Assembly: GCF_003634105.1 (NCBI RefSeq) | Contig: NZ_RBIQ01000011.1 | Location: 1-64,000, forward strand | DNA: 64,000 bases | Origin: Maribacter vaceletii | Lineage (GTDB): Bacteria; Bacteroidota; Bacteroidia; Flavobacteriales; Flavobacteriaceae | Direction: 5' to 3' | Part shown: positions 43,321 through 51,762 of the stretch, piece after piece | Layout: the number at the start of each line of letters is the position of its first letter | How positions within the stretch are numbered: position 1 is the first letter of the stretch | The notes under the pieces: model-generated | Told to the model about the DNA's origin: nothing | The model's input: the letters and a program-made list of their open reading frames with translations, nothing else | Databases searched by the model: none | Program-made: the position numbers and the translations under genes

Positions 43321-44772
43321 TTATCCAAGAATCATTCCAGCAATAGTAGCAGATAGTAAAGAAGCTAAAGAACCACCTAGAACGGCTTTCATTCCAAATT
43401 CTGAAAGCGTTTTTCTTTGTCCAGGAGCAAGAGAGCCAATACCTCCTATTTGTATTCCTATAGATGCGAAATTTGCAAAACCACAAAGCATATAAGTCGC
43501 CATTATAATGGATTTATTATAAGTAAAATGGGTGGCATTAGCCATATTTTTAAGTTCTGCTAATTGTATGTAACCAATAAATTCACTTGCAGCTAATTTT
43601 ATGCCTAATAATTGTCCCATGAGCATTATATCCTCATTAGCAACACCTATTAGCCACATTAAAGGGGCAAAAATGGTTCCTAAAATAGCTTCTAAAGAAA
43701 ATTTTTCATAGCTAGTATTATTAGCAATCCAACTGTTTAAGTGGGTTATGTCTCCAGTCCATTCTAATATACCATTAATCATGGCAATAAAAGCAACAAA
43801 AACTAAAAGCATAGCGCCTACATTAACGGCTAACTTTAAACCTTCGGTTGTTCCGTTTGCAATGGCATCTAATATATTTGCACCTATTTTTTCTGTAGAT
43901 ACAGTTACATTAGTATCTATTTCTTCGGTTTGTGGGTATAAAATTTTTGAAACTACAATAGCACCAGGAGCAGCCATTACAGATGCTGCTAGTAAATGTT
44001 TAGCAAATTGTAAACGTAAGGCAGGGTCATCTCCACCTAAAAATCCTATATAAGCAGCTAAAACAGCACCAGCAACAGTTGCCATACCACCAATCATAAC
44101 TAATAAGATTTCGGATTTTGTCATTTTCTCTAAGTACGCTTTTATAAGCAAAGGGGCTTCCGTTTGACCTAAGAAAATATTACCTGCAACAGAAAGACTT
44201 TCTGGGCCAGATATTCCTAAGGTTTTAGATAAAAGTAAGGCAAGTGCTTTTACCACTTTTTGTATAACTCCTAAATAAAATAATAAAGAGGTTAGTGCAG
44301 AAAAAAAGATAATTGTAGGGAGTACTTGAAAGGCAAAAATAAAACCAAAGGTGTCCATATCTACTACTAAACCTTCAAATAAAAATTGGCTTCCAGCTCT
44401 GGTAAAATCTAATATACTAACAAAAATGTTTCCTAATCCTTCAAATATTTTTTGAATAAAAGGAACTTTTAATACTCCAATAGCAATTAATAATTGTATC
44501 CCTAAACCTATACCAACAGTTTTCCAGTTAATTGCTTTTTTATTAGAACTAAATAAAAAAGAGATAGCGATTATAACTAGCATTCCTAAAATGCCTCTCC
44601 ATAAACTATGTATAGAAAACCCTGCATTAGGAACTATTGTTGGTGTTGTAGCCGCAATATCATTTACAATAGTAGTATTGCTTATTATGGTATCTTGTAC
44701 TGTGGTGTCTTGAGCATAAGAAGAAATGCCAAGTATAAAAAATATAAAAATTACCCAAGGCAAGTTTTTCAT
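43321..44772 (-). CDS. nupC: NupC/CNT family nucleoside transporter
   Basis: Concentrative nucleoside importer of the inner membrane, driven by H+ or Na+. Its 483 residues have the CNT core with many helices and the conserved GQTEAPLLIKAYLEKMTKSE (about 205) and GFANFASIGIQIGGIG (about 430) motifs. It is longer at the N-terminus than E. coli NupC. A signal-peptide-like segment (1-20, ends SSYA) and a Thr-rich linker precede the first transport helix. It works in salvage with cdd and the deoxynucleoside kinase. Confidence 0.92.
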   Translation of the reverse strand: MKNLPWVIFIFFILGISSYAQDTTVQDTIISNTTIVNDIAATTPTIVPNAGFSIHSLWRGILGMLVIIAISFLFSSNKKAINWKTVGIGLGIQLLIAIGVLKVPFIQKIFEGLGNIFVSILDFTRAGSQFLFEGLVVDMDTFGFIFAFQVLPTIIFFSALTSLLFYLGVIQKVVKALALLLSKTLGISGPESLSVAGNIFLGQTEAPLLIKAYLEKMTKSEILLVMIGGMATVAGAVLAAYIGFLGGDDPALRLQFAKHLLAASVMAAPGAIVVSKILYPQTEEIDTNVTVSTEKIGANILDAIANGTTEGLKLAVNVGAMLLVFVAFIAMINGILEWTGDITHLNSWIANNTSYEKFSLEAILGTIFAPLMWLIGVANEDIMLMGQLLGIKLAASEFIGYIQLAELKNMANATHFTYNKSIIMATYMLCGFANFASIGIQIGGIGSLAPGQRKTLSEFGMKAVLGGSLASLLSATIAGMILG

Positions 44773-44789
44773 GCAAACTATTTTAATAA

Positions 44790-45419
44790 TTAGTTTCTTT
44801 TAGATATTTCGTCTCTTAGCTTAGCGGCTTTTTCGTAATCTTCATTTGCTACAGCTTTATTTAGCTCTTTATGAAGCTCATCTGTGGTAAGTTCTGTATA
44901 ACCATCTGTTGCACCGGATTCAATTTCTATTGGGTCTCCGCCTTCTTGCAGAATTTCATCCACCATTATACTATCATCATTCTCCTCATCTTTATCTTTA
45001 GAAGAGAATTTTAAGAAAATACCGGCCTTATCTAAGATAGTTTTATAAGTAAATATAGGAGCATCAAAACGTAATGCTAATGCAATAGCATCGCTAGTTC
45101 TTGCATCAATAATTTCTTCTATACCATCTCTTTCACATATAATGCTAGAATAAAAAACACCGTCTACTAGTTTGTGAATAATTACTTGTTTTACAATAAT
45201 ATCAAACCTGTCGGAGAAATTTTTAAATAAATCGTGTGTTAGTGGTCTTGGGGGTTTAATTTCTTTTTCTAAAGCTATTGCAATAGACTGTGCCTCAAAA
45301 GCGCCAATTACAATTGGAAGTTTGCGGTCACCTTCAACTTCATTTAAAATAAGGGCATAAGCTCCATTTTGAGTTTGGCTATAGGAAATCCCTTTTATTT
45401 TTAATCTTACTAAGCTCAT
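44790..45419 (-). CDS. bifunctional nuclease domain protein with C-terminal UVR motif
   Basis: A 209-residue protein. Residues about 1-130 form the BFN/DUF151 domain (LPIVIGAFEAQSIAIALE, RTSDAIALALRF). A linker follows, then a UvrB/UvrC-type helical motif at about 172-207 (NEDYEKAAKLRDEI). BFN proteins of plants and thermophiles have nuclease activity, but the role in flavobacteria is unknown. The UVR motif hints at protein-protein contact with the DNA repair machinery. Confidence 0.88.
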   Translation of the reverse strand: MSLVRLKIKGISYSQTQNGAYALILNEVEGDRKLPIVIGAFEAQSIAIALEKEIKPPRPLTHDLFKNFSDRFDIIVKQVIIHKLVDGVFYSSIICERDGIEEIIDARTSDAIALALRFDAPIFTYKTILDKAGIFLKFSSKDKDEENDDSIMVDEILQEGGDPIEIESGATDGYTELTTDELHKELNKAVANEDYEKAAKLRDEISKRN

Positions 45420-45430
45420 AAATAGTTGTA

Positions 45431-45478
45431 AAAAAAAGGTTGTTTAAATAAGTTGGGTATCCATTTATTTAAACAACC
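45431..45478 (-). terminator. terminator of etfB-etfA
   Basis: Perfect 14-bp stem (45438-45451 with 45465-45478, arm ggttgtttaaataa), 13-base loop, and a T run on the minus strand (complement of 45431-45437). It lies 28 bases past the etfA stop. Confidence 0.88.
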
Positions 45479-45505
45479 CTTTAGAAAGGCACAAATTAAC
45501 AAAAA

Positions 45506-46474
45506 TTAAGCGTTTTGCGCTTTAAATTCTTTTAATTTTTCGATGAGCTGCGGTACAACCTCAAAGGCATCGCCTACAATACCATAATCTGCTGCTTTAA
45601 AAAATGGAGCTTCAGGGTCTGTATTAATAACAACTTTTGTCTTAGAGGCACTTACACCAGCAAGATGTTGTATGGCTCCAGAAATACCAATTGCAATGTA
45701 TAAATTACTTGCTACAGGCTTTCCTGTTTGTCCTACGTGTTCTCCGTGTGGCCTCCAACCTAAATCGGATACAGGCTTAGAACAAGCTGTTGCAGCGCCA
45801 AGAACATCGGCAAGTTTTTCAATCATCCCCCAATTTTCAGGGCCTTTTAACCCTCTTCCACCAGATACAACAATATCTGCATCTGCTATTGTAGCTTTTC
45901 CAATAACCTTATCTACTTTTGTAGATTTGGTTGAAAAATCATTATCCTCTAAAGAGGGGTCAAAACTTTCTACAGTTGCTGTGGTAGCATTTTCTATAAT
46001 TCCAAAAGAATTGTTAGATACTCCAACAACTTTTATTTCTGTATTTATTTGTGTTAGAGCAAATCCTTTATTACTAAAAGCGGTTCTTTTTACGGTAAAA
46101 GGACTTGTGCTTTCTGGTGCAGCAACAACATTAGGAGCGTATCCAGCTTTTAATGATGCGCTTACTAAAGGAGCTAAATATTTAGCATCTGTACTAGAAC
46201 TAGTAATAATAACTTGTGCATTTTCTGCCTTTGCAGCTTGTACAATAGTATTTGCATACCCTTTTGCATTAAATGTAGATAACTTATCATTACTAACATT
46301 TAATACTTTGCTAATACCATAAGTTCCTAAAGTTTCATTTTCTGTTGCATTAATAGATATTGAAACGGCATTTGTTCCTAATAGTTTAGCAACTTCTGCA
46401 GCGTAAGAGGCAACCTCTAAAGCATTTTTTTTAAATTTTCCGTTTTCGGATTCTGTATATACTAAAACTGACAT
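45506..46474 (-). CDS. etfA: electron transfer flavoprotein alpha subunit
   Basis: Accepts electrons from acyl-CoA dehydrogenases (one is encoded at 6871-8013) and passes them to the quinone pool. Its 322 residues have the C-terminal FAD-binding signature GQTGKPVASNLYIAIGISGAIQHLAG (start about 250) and VSGGRGLKGPENW near 205. It follows etfB by 51 bases in one operon. Confidence 0.95.
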   Translation of the reverse strand: MSVLVYTESENGKFKKNALEVASYAAEVAKLLGTNAVSISINATENETLGTYGISKVLNVSNDKLSTFNAKGYANTIVQAAKAENAQVIITSSSTDAKYLAPLVSASLKAGYAPNVVAAPESTSPFTVKRTAFSNKGFALTQINTEIKVVGVSNNSFGIIENATTATVESFDPSLEDNDFSTKSTKVDKVIGKATIADADIVVSGGRGLKGPENWGMIEKLADVLGAATACSKPVSDLGWRPHGEHVGQTGKPVASNLYIAIGISGAIQHLAGVSASKTKVVINTDPEAPFFKAADYGIVGDAFEVVPQLIEKLKEFKAQNA

Positions 46475-46525
46475 TTTTTCTTAAATTAAAAATATTCCTA
46501 TATTAATTGGAATAAAGAATTAAAA

Positions 46526-47272
46526 CTAAATTACTTTTGCTTCATTATGTAATAAACTTATAAGTTCATCAACATTACTAGCGTCTACTAATTTAACAGC
46601 ACCTTTTGCTGCTGGTTTCTCAAATTTAGTTTCTTGTGTAGCGTTTAGTGCATCTACAGGCTCAACAACAGTTAATTTCTTTTGCCTAGCCATCATGATT
46701 CCTCTCATGTTAGGGATTTTTAAATCACTTTCCTGTACTAAGCCTTTTTGACCTCCAATAACAAGAGGTAAAGAAGTAGATAAGGTTTCTTTTCCTCCGT
46801 CTATTTCTCTTTGCGCGGTAGCATTTTCACCGTCTATTTCTAAGCTAATACAAGTATTTACAAAATTCATGTCTAATAAAGCAGCAAGAATTCCAGGAAC
46901 CATACCACCGTTATAATCAATAGATTCTCTACCGGCTATAACTAGGTTATAATCTCCATTTTTAACAACTTCTGCTAGTTGTTGTGCAACAAAAAAACCA
47001 TCAGTAGGTTCTGCGTTAATACGTATAGCTTCATCTGCTCCAATTGCAAGAGCTTTTCTAATTGTAGGATCTATTGTTGGTCCTCCAACAGACACTACAT
47101 GTACTGTTGCGCCTTGCTTTTCTTTAAACCACATGGCTCTTGTTAGGCCAAATTCATCATTTGGGTTTATAACAAATTGCACACCGTTGGTGTCAAATTT
47201 TGTGTCACCATCTGTAAAATTAATTTTAGAGGTGGTGTCTGGTACGTTACTTATGCAAACTAATATTTTCAT
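46526..47272 (-). CDS. etfB: electron transfer flavoprotein beta subunit
   Basis: AMP-binding partner of EtfA. Its 248 residues start with the typical MKILVCISNVPDTTSKI and contain the AGRESIDYNGGMVPGILAALLDM signature (about 119-141) and PNMRGIMMARQKKL near 194. It is first in the operon and faces away from pdhB across a gap that holds a 26-base palindrome. Confidence 0.95.
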   Translation of the reverse strand: MKILVCISNVPDTTSKINFTDGDTKFDTNGVQFVINPNDEFGLTRAMWFKEKQGATVHVVSVGGPTIDPTIRKALAIGADEAIRINAEPTDGFFVAQQLAEVVKNGDYNLVIAGRESIDYNGGMVPGILAALLDMNFVNTCISLEIDGENATAQREIDGGKETLSTSLPLVIGGQKGLVQESDLKIPNMRGIMMARQKKLTVVEPVDALNATQETKFEKPAAKGAVKLVDASNVDELISLLHNEAKVI

Positions 47273-47324
47273 CGATTAAATAAGCTTTTAAATATAATAG
47301 GGCTAAGATAGTTAATAATTTCTG

Positions 47325-47350
47325 AATTTACTATGCGTGCATAGTAAATT
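47325..47350. promoter_or_regulatory. 26-base palindrome between etfB and pdhB
   Basis: Perfect 12-bp arms (aatttactatgc and gcatagtaaatt) with a 2-base centre. It lies 53 bases upstream of etfB and 100 bases upstream of pdhB, so it is placed to control etfBA and possibly pdhB. There is no T run, so it is not a terminator. It is typical of a site for a dimeric (TetR- or GntR-like) regulator, but the regulator is unknown. Confidence 0.6.
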
Positions 47351-47398
47351 TATAACTTTTTTTGATTAAAATGGTTATTATTTTGATATATAATTCCC

Positions 47399-47406
47399 TA
47401 TTTTTG
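47399..47406 (+). promoter_or_regulatory. pdhB promoter -7 element
   Basis: TATTTTTG fits TAnnTTTG, 44 bases before the pdhB start. No convincing -33 TTG at the right distance. Confidence 0.45.
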
Positions 47407-47450
47407 CTTGCCTTTTGGGTAATTAATTTAGGAATTCAATTGTTATAAAC

Positions 47451-48428
47451 ATGAAAACATTACAGTTTAGAGAAGCTATAGCGGAGGCTATGTCTGAAGA
47501 AATGAGAAAAGACGAATCTATCTATTTAATGGGAGAGGAAGTTGCGGAATATAATGGTGCTTATAAAGCTTCTAAAGGAATGTTGGATGAATTTGGTCCT
47601 AAAAGAGTTATAGATACTCCAATTGCAGAATTAGGTTTTGCAGGAGTAGGAGTAGGTTCTACAATGACAGGAAATAGACCTATTATAGAATTCATGACAT
47701 TTAATTTTGCTTTAGTTGGTATTGATCAAATTATAAATAATGCTGCTAAAATTAGACAAATGTCTGGAGGGCAGTTTCCATGTCCAATAGTATTTAGAGG
47801 GCCAACAGCCTCTGCAGGACAATTAGCTGCAACACACTCCCAAGCTTTTGAAAGCTGGTATGCTAATTGCCCAGGATTAAAAGTAGTAGTACCTTCTAAC
47901 CCTAAAGACGCTAAAGGTTTGCTAAAAGCAGCAATAAGAGATAATGATCCTGTAATTTTTATGGAATCTGAGCAAATGTATGGTGATAAAGGAGAAGTTC
48001 CAGAAGGAGAATTTACAATTCCTTTAGGTGTTGCAGATATTCGTAGATCAGGTTCAGATGTTACTATAGTTTCTTTTGGTAAAATTATTAAAGAGGCAGA
48101 TAAAGCGGCAGATGAGTTAGAAAAAGAAGGTATTAGCTGTGAGATAATTGATTTAAGAACGGTTAAACCTTTAGATTATAAAGCTGTTGTAGATTCTGTT
48201 AAGAAAACAAATCGCTTAGTAATTTTAGAAGAAGCTTGGCCTTTTGGTAATGTAGCTACAGAGATTACATACCATATACAATCTAATGCTTTTGATTATT
48301 TAGATGCTCCAATTATAAAAATAAATACAGCAGATACACCAGCACCATATTCTCCAGTTTTATTAGAAGAGTGGTTACCAAATGCTTCAGATGTGGTTAC
48401 TGCCGTTAAAAAAGTGTTATATAAGTAA
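47451..48428 (+). CDS. pdhB: pyruvate dehydrogenase E1 component, beta subunit
   Basis: Second half of E1. Its 325 residues begin with the typical REAIAEAMSEEMRKDESIYLMGEEV and hold the GAYKASKGMLDEFGPKRVIDTPIAE core and the IIDLRTVKPLDYKAV C-domain. It is transcribed alone with its own terminator, about 19 kb from pdhA-pdhC. The split means E1 alpha and beta expression must be matched across two promoters. Confidence 0.95.
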   Translation: MKTLQFREAIAEAMSEEMRKDESIYLMGEEVAEYNGAYKASKGMLDEFGPKRVIDTPIAELGFAGVGVGSTMTGNRPIIEFMTFNFALVGIDQIINNAAKIRQMSGGQFPCPIVFRGPTASAGQLAATHSQAFESWYANCPGLKVVVPSNPKDAKGLLKAAIRDNDPVIFMESEQMYGDKGEVPEGEFTIPLGVADIRRSGSDVTIVSFGKIIKEADKAADELEKEGISCEIIDLRTVKPLDYKAVVDSVKKTNRLVILEEAWPFGNVATEITYHIQSNAFDYLDAPIIKINTADTPAPYSPVLLEEWLPNASDVVTAVKKVLYK

Positions 48429-48459
48429 ATAAACACTTACATATTTGTAAAAGAATAGT

Positions 48460-48496
48460 AGCTTCGCCAACTTAAAATAGTCGGCGAGGCTTTTTT
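48460..48496 (+). terminator. terminator of pdhB
   Basis: A 12-bp stem with wobble (48460-48471 with 48480-48491, arm agcttcgccaac), 8-base loop and T run. Confidence 0.87.
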
Positions 48497-48543
48497 ATTG
48501 GTACGTTATTTGTTAGTACCATTAAATAGAACATATAATTACA

Positions 48544-51045
48544 ATGAAAAAAATAATTTTTCTTTTCCTTTTTTTATTTGCACTACTAGTAAATGCGCAA
48601 ACTAAAGTTTCTGGAATAGTATTAGATGATTTGGGAGAACCTGTTGCATTTGCTAATATACTTTTTAAGAATTCTACTGAAGGAACCATTACAAACGATA
48701 ATGGAAGGTTTTATTTAGAGTCAGATGCAAGTTATAATACGCTTGTGGTTTCTTTTATAGGCTATGAAACACAAACACTAACTCTTAACTCTAAGGTTAA
48801 TTATGAAATGGAAATTAAGCTAGCAGAATCTAGCGAACAATTGAATGAAGTAGTTCTTATAGCTGGTAAGCAATCTAAAAAAAATAACCCAGCAGTAGAT
48901 ATACTGCGAAAAATATGGGCTAAAAAAAGAGAAAATGGAGTGCGTAAGTTTAAACAATATGCTTTTGATAAATATGAAAAGGTAGAGTTTGATTTAAATA
49001 CTATAGATAGTGCTTTAATGCAGCGTAAAATATTTAAAGGTCTAGAATTTGTATTTCAAGATTTGGATACTTCAAAAATTACAGGAAAAACGTACTTGCC
49101 AATTTTCTTAAATGAAACTTTTTCTAAGGTATATGGCGATAATATTATAAAAGAAGAAAAAGAAGAAATTTTAGGAAATAAGAATTCTGGTTTTGATAAC
49201 AACCAAGCAATAATTGCATTTGTAGAAGATTTGTATCAGGATTATGATATTTATGATAATTACTTAAAGTTTTTTGATAAAAGTTTTACAAGCCCTTTAT
49301 CTAGAACAGGAATAGATACTTATAACTATGCACTTAGAGATAGTGCTTTTATAGATAATAAATGGTGCTATAATATTGTATACTACCCAAGAAGAAAAAA
49401 TGAACTAACATTTAAAGGAGATTTTTGGGTAAATGATTCTACATACGCTATTAAAAATATAAATTTAGAAGTTACTAAAAGTGCTAATATAAACTGGGTT
49501 AAGGAGATTTATATTGAGCAAGATTTTGATGTAATGAACGATTCTGTTTTTCTTTTAAAGAGAGACTATATGTTGAGTGATTTTAGTTTTAAAAAGAAAG
49601 AAAAATCAAAAGGAGTTTACGGTAAAAGAACAACGGTTTATAATGCATATGAATTTGATAAAGAAAAACCCAGAGATTTTTATAAGAAAGATGGGAATCC
49701 TTTTGATCCAGAGGTAGTTGTAAAAGATGACGAGTTTTGGAAGGAGAATAGATTAGAATCTTTAAATAAAGATGAAAAAGGAATTTATAAGTTAATAGAT
49801 ACGTTAAAAACTGTTCCCAAATTTAAGTCCTATTATAACTTAGTTAGTATTCTGGGATCTGGCTATGTAGAAATTGATAAATGGAATTTAGATATTGGTT
49901 CTGTTTACGATGTTTTTGGTTATAATGATGCAGAAGGGGCAAGAGTAAGGTTAGGGGCAAGAACATATTATGGACCAAACGATCCATGGAGAGTAGAAGG
50001 TTATGCTGCATATGGTTTTGCTGATCAAAAAGTTAAACATGGTATATCTGGTAAGTTTTTGTTAGATAATAAAAGTAGATTAATAATCTCTGGAGGAAAT
50101 AGAAGAGATATAGAACAGCTGGGGGTAAGTTTAACTGCTACGAACGATGTTTTAGGAAGGAGCATAGCATCCTCCTCTTTGCTAACTGTTGGGGCAAATA
50201 ATAGACTTACCAATATTAATTTAAGTGCACTTAGTGTAGAGGTAGAGCCATTAACAAATGTAAGGGTGTCTTTGGGAGCAAACTTTAGGACGCTTAGTTC
50301 TGCATTACCTGGAGATTTTAGTTTAGACTATGTAGATGCAGAATCTGTAACAGGAACATCTTCAGAGGTTAAACAGTTTAATGTAAATACTATAGTAATA
50401 TATACCCCTGGTAAAAAAACAATAGGGCATGGTGTAGAACGTAGAGATATTAATGATAACTATAGCACACTATTATTAAATTATACAAAAGGGTTAAAAG
50501 GCGCCATGAATAGCGATTTTAATTATAGTAAACTTCAGTTTTCTTATAGTCAGCCATGGCAAGTAGGAGGTTTTGGAAGATTGTATAGTACCGTTGAAAT
50601 TGGAAAAACTTTTGGAGAGGTGCCTCTAGGGTTATTAAGTGTTATTCCGGGGAACCAAACTTTCTTTTCTAATTATGGTACTTTCCCAAATTTAGATTTT
50701 TATGAGTTTGTTACAGATACCTATGCGTCATTGCATTTAGAGCATAATTTTAATGGAAGGCTTTTTTCTAGAATTCCATTAATAAGAAAATGGAATTTAA
50801 GAGAAATTGTAGGATTGCGTGGTGTTTGGGGGCAGTTGTCTGATGAAAATATAGCATTAAATGCGCCAGCAAATGTTACAACACCATTAATAGCGCCTTC
50901 AGATAAAGTGTATTATGAATATTCTTTTGGTATAGGGAACATTTTTAAAATATTTAGAATAGATTTTAACTTTAGAGGTAACTATTTAGATACACCAGAT
51001 GCAAGGCCATTTAGTGTAACAGGAACTTTTGGGTTTAATTTCTAA
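48544..51045 (+). CDS. DUF5686 / carboxypeptidase-regulatory-like outer-membrane protein
   Basis: An 833-residue protein with a signal peptide (ends VNAQ, about 18), a CarboxypepD-regulatory-like beta-sandwich (about 20-100; SGIVLDDLGEPVAFANILFKN region), then the DUF5686 domain with a long run of predicted barrel strands to a C-terminal VTGTFGFNF (Phe end, typical of outer-membrane proteins). The family is common in Bacteroidota and has no proven function. It stands alone. Confidence 0.85.
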   Translation: MKKIIFLFLFLFALLVNAQTKVSGIVLDDLGEPVAFANILFKNSTEGTITNDNGRFYLESDASYNTLVVSFIGYETQTLTLNSKVNYEMEIKLAESSEQLNEVVLIAGKQSKKNNPAVDILRKIWAKKRENGVRKFKQYAFDKYEKVEFDLNTIDSALMQRKIFKGLEFVFQDLDTSKITGKTYLPIFLNETFSKVYGDNIIKEEKEEILGNKNSGFDNNQAIIAFVEDLYQDYDIYDNYLKFFDKSFTSPLSRTGIDTYNYALRDSAFIDNKWCYNIVYYPRRKNELTFKGDFWVNDSTYAIKNINLEVTKSANINWVKEIYIEQDFDVMNDSVFLLKRDYMLSDFSFKKKEKSKGVYGKRTTVYNAYEFDKEKPRDFYKKDGNPFDPEVVVKDDEFWKENRLESLNKDEKGIYKLIDTLKTVPKFKSYYNLVSILGSGYVEIDKWNLDIGSVYDVFGYNDAEGARVRLGARTYYGPNDPWRVEGYAAYGFADQKVKHGISGKFLLDNKSRLIISGGNRRDIEQLGVSLTATNDVLGRSIASSSLLTVGANNRLTNINLSALSVEVEPLTNVRVSLGANFRTLSSALPGDFSLDYVDAESVTGTSSEVKQFNVNTIVIYTPGKKTIGHGVERRDINDNYSTLLLNYTKGLKGAMNSDFNYSKLQFSYSQPWQVGGFGRLYSTVEIGKTFGEVPLGLLSVIPGNQTFFSNYGTFPNLDFYEFVTDTYASLHLEHNFNGRLFSRIPLIRKWNLREIVGLRGVWGQLSDENIALNAPANVTTPLIAPSDKVYYEYSFGIGNIFKIFRIDFNFRGNYLDTPDARPFSVTGTFGFNF

Positions 51046-51095
51046 AATTAATTCAGAATTAATACAATTTCATTAATGAGCTAGCGTTCATTTGT

Positions 51096-51103
51096 TAACT
51101 TTG
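51096..51103 (+). promoter_or_regulatory. ppa promoter -7 element
   Basis: TAACTTTG fits TAnnTTTG, 22 bases before the start codon. A matching TTG is not evident. Confidence 0.45.
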
Positions 51104-51124
51104 TACACGAAAAAAAATACAATA

Positions 51125-51652
51125 ATGGCAGAAAAGAAAAGCATAACTTTTGATGTTTTAATAGAAATTCCAAAAGGAAGTAGAAATAAATATGAATATG
51201 ATTTTACATTACATAAAATTAGGTTTGATAGAATGTTATTTTCTTCCATGATGTACCCTGGCGATTATGGTTTTATTCCAGAAACATTAGCCTTAGATAG
51301 TGATCCATTAGACGTTTTAGTATTAGGGCACCAGCCAACATACCCTATGGTGGTTATGGAAGTTAGACCTATAGGAGTATTTTATATGACTGATGAAAAA
51401 GGGCCAGATGAAAAAGTAATTTGTGTACCTGTATCAGATCCTATATGGAGTAATAAGCATGATATTTCAGATATAAACCCACATAGATTAAAAGAAATAG
51501 AGCATTTCTTTAAAGTATACAAAGATCTTGAGAAAAAGAAAGTAGATACTGGTGGTTGGGGAAATGCTGCAGACGCAGTTAAAATATATCATGAATGTGT
51601 AGAGCGCTATGAAAAAAGCGAACACAAAAAGAAACGTACCTTTACTATATAG
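51125..51652 (+). CDS. ppa: inorganic pyrophosphatase (soluble, family I)
   Basis: Mg-dependent hydrolysis of pyrophosphate in the cytoplasm. The start is placed at MAEKKSITFDV (175 residues, the family length). An upstream in-frame ATG at 51092 precedes the -7 box and would not be transcribed. Visible: EIPKGSRNKYEYD, YPGDYGFIPETL and the metal-binding DSDPLDVLVLG (about 58-68). The membrane pyrophosphatase gene follows. Confidence 0.94.
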   Translation: MAEKKSITFDVLIEIPKGSRNKYEYDFTLHKIRFDRMLFSSMMYPGDYGFIPETLALDSDPLDVLVLGHQPTYPMVVMEVRPIGVFYMTDEKGPDEKVICVPVSDPIWSNKHDISDINPHRLKEIEHFFKVYKDLEKKKVDTGGWGNAADAVKIYHECVERYEKSEHKKKRTFTI

Positions 51653-51671
51653 TAAACCAATAATATAGAAT

Positions 51672-51705
51672 CAAAAGCCACTCTTAATTTTAAGAGTGGC
51701 TTTTT
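51672..51705 (+). terminator. terminator of ppa
   Basis: Perfect 14-bp stem (51672-51685 with 51690-51703, arm aaaagccactctta), 4-base loop and T run. Confidence 0.9.
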
Positions 51706-51762
51706 TATTATTATTGATTTCGTATATTTAGCGTCATATAAATATCAAATTAATAATAAACT

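Noticed and set aside
45672-46322. Open frame of 216 codons on the plus strand inside etfA
   Set aside because: It lies fully antisense to a well-conserved gene, has a composition typical of a mirror frame and shows no recognisable domain.
8056-47350. One shared operator for the acyl-CoA dehydrogenase and etf genes
   Set aside because: The two palindromes (ataatgcga and aatttactatgc arms) do not align with each other, so a common regulator is not supported.
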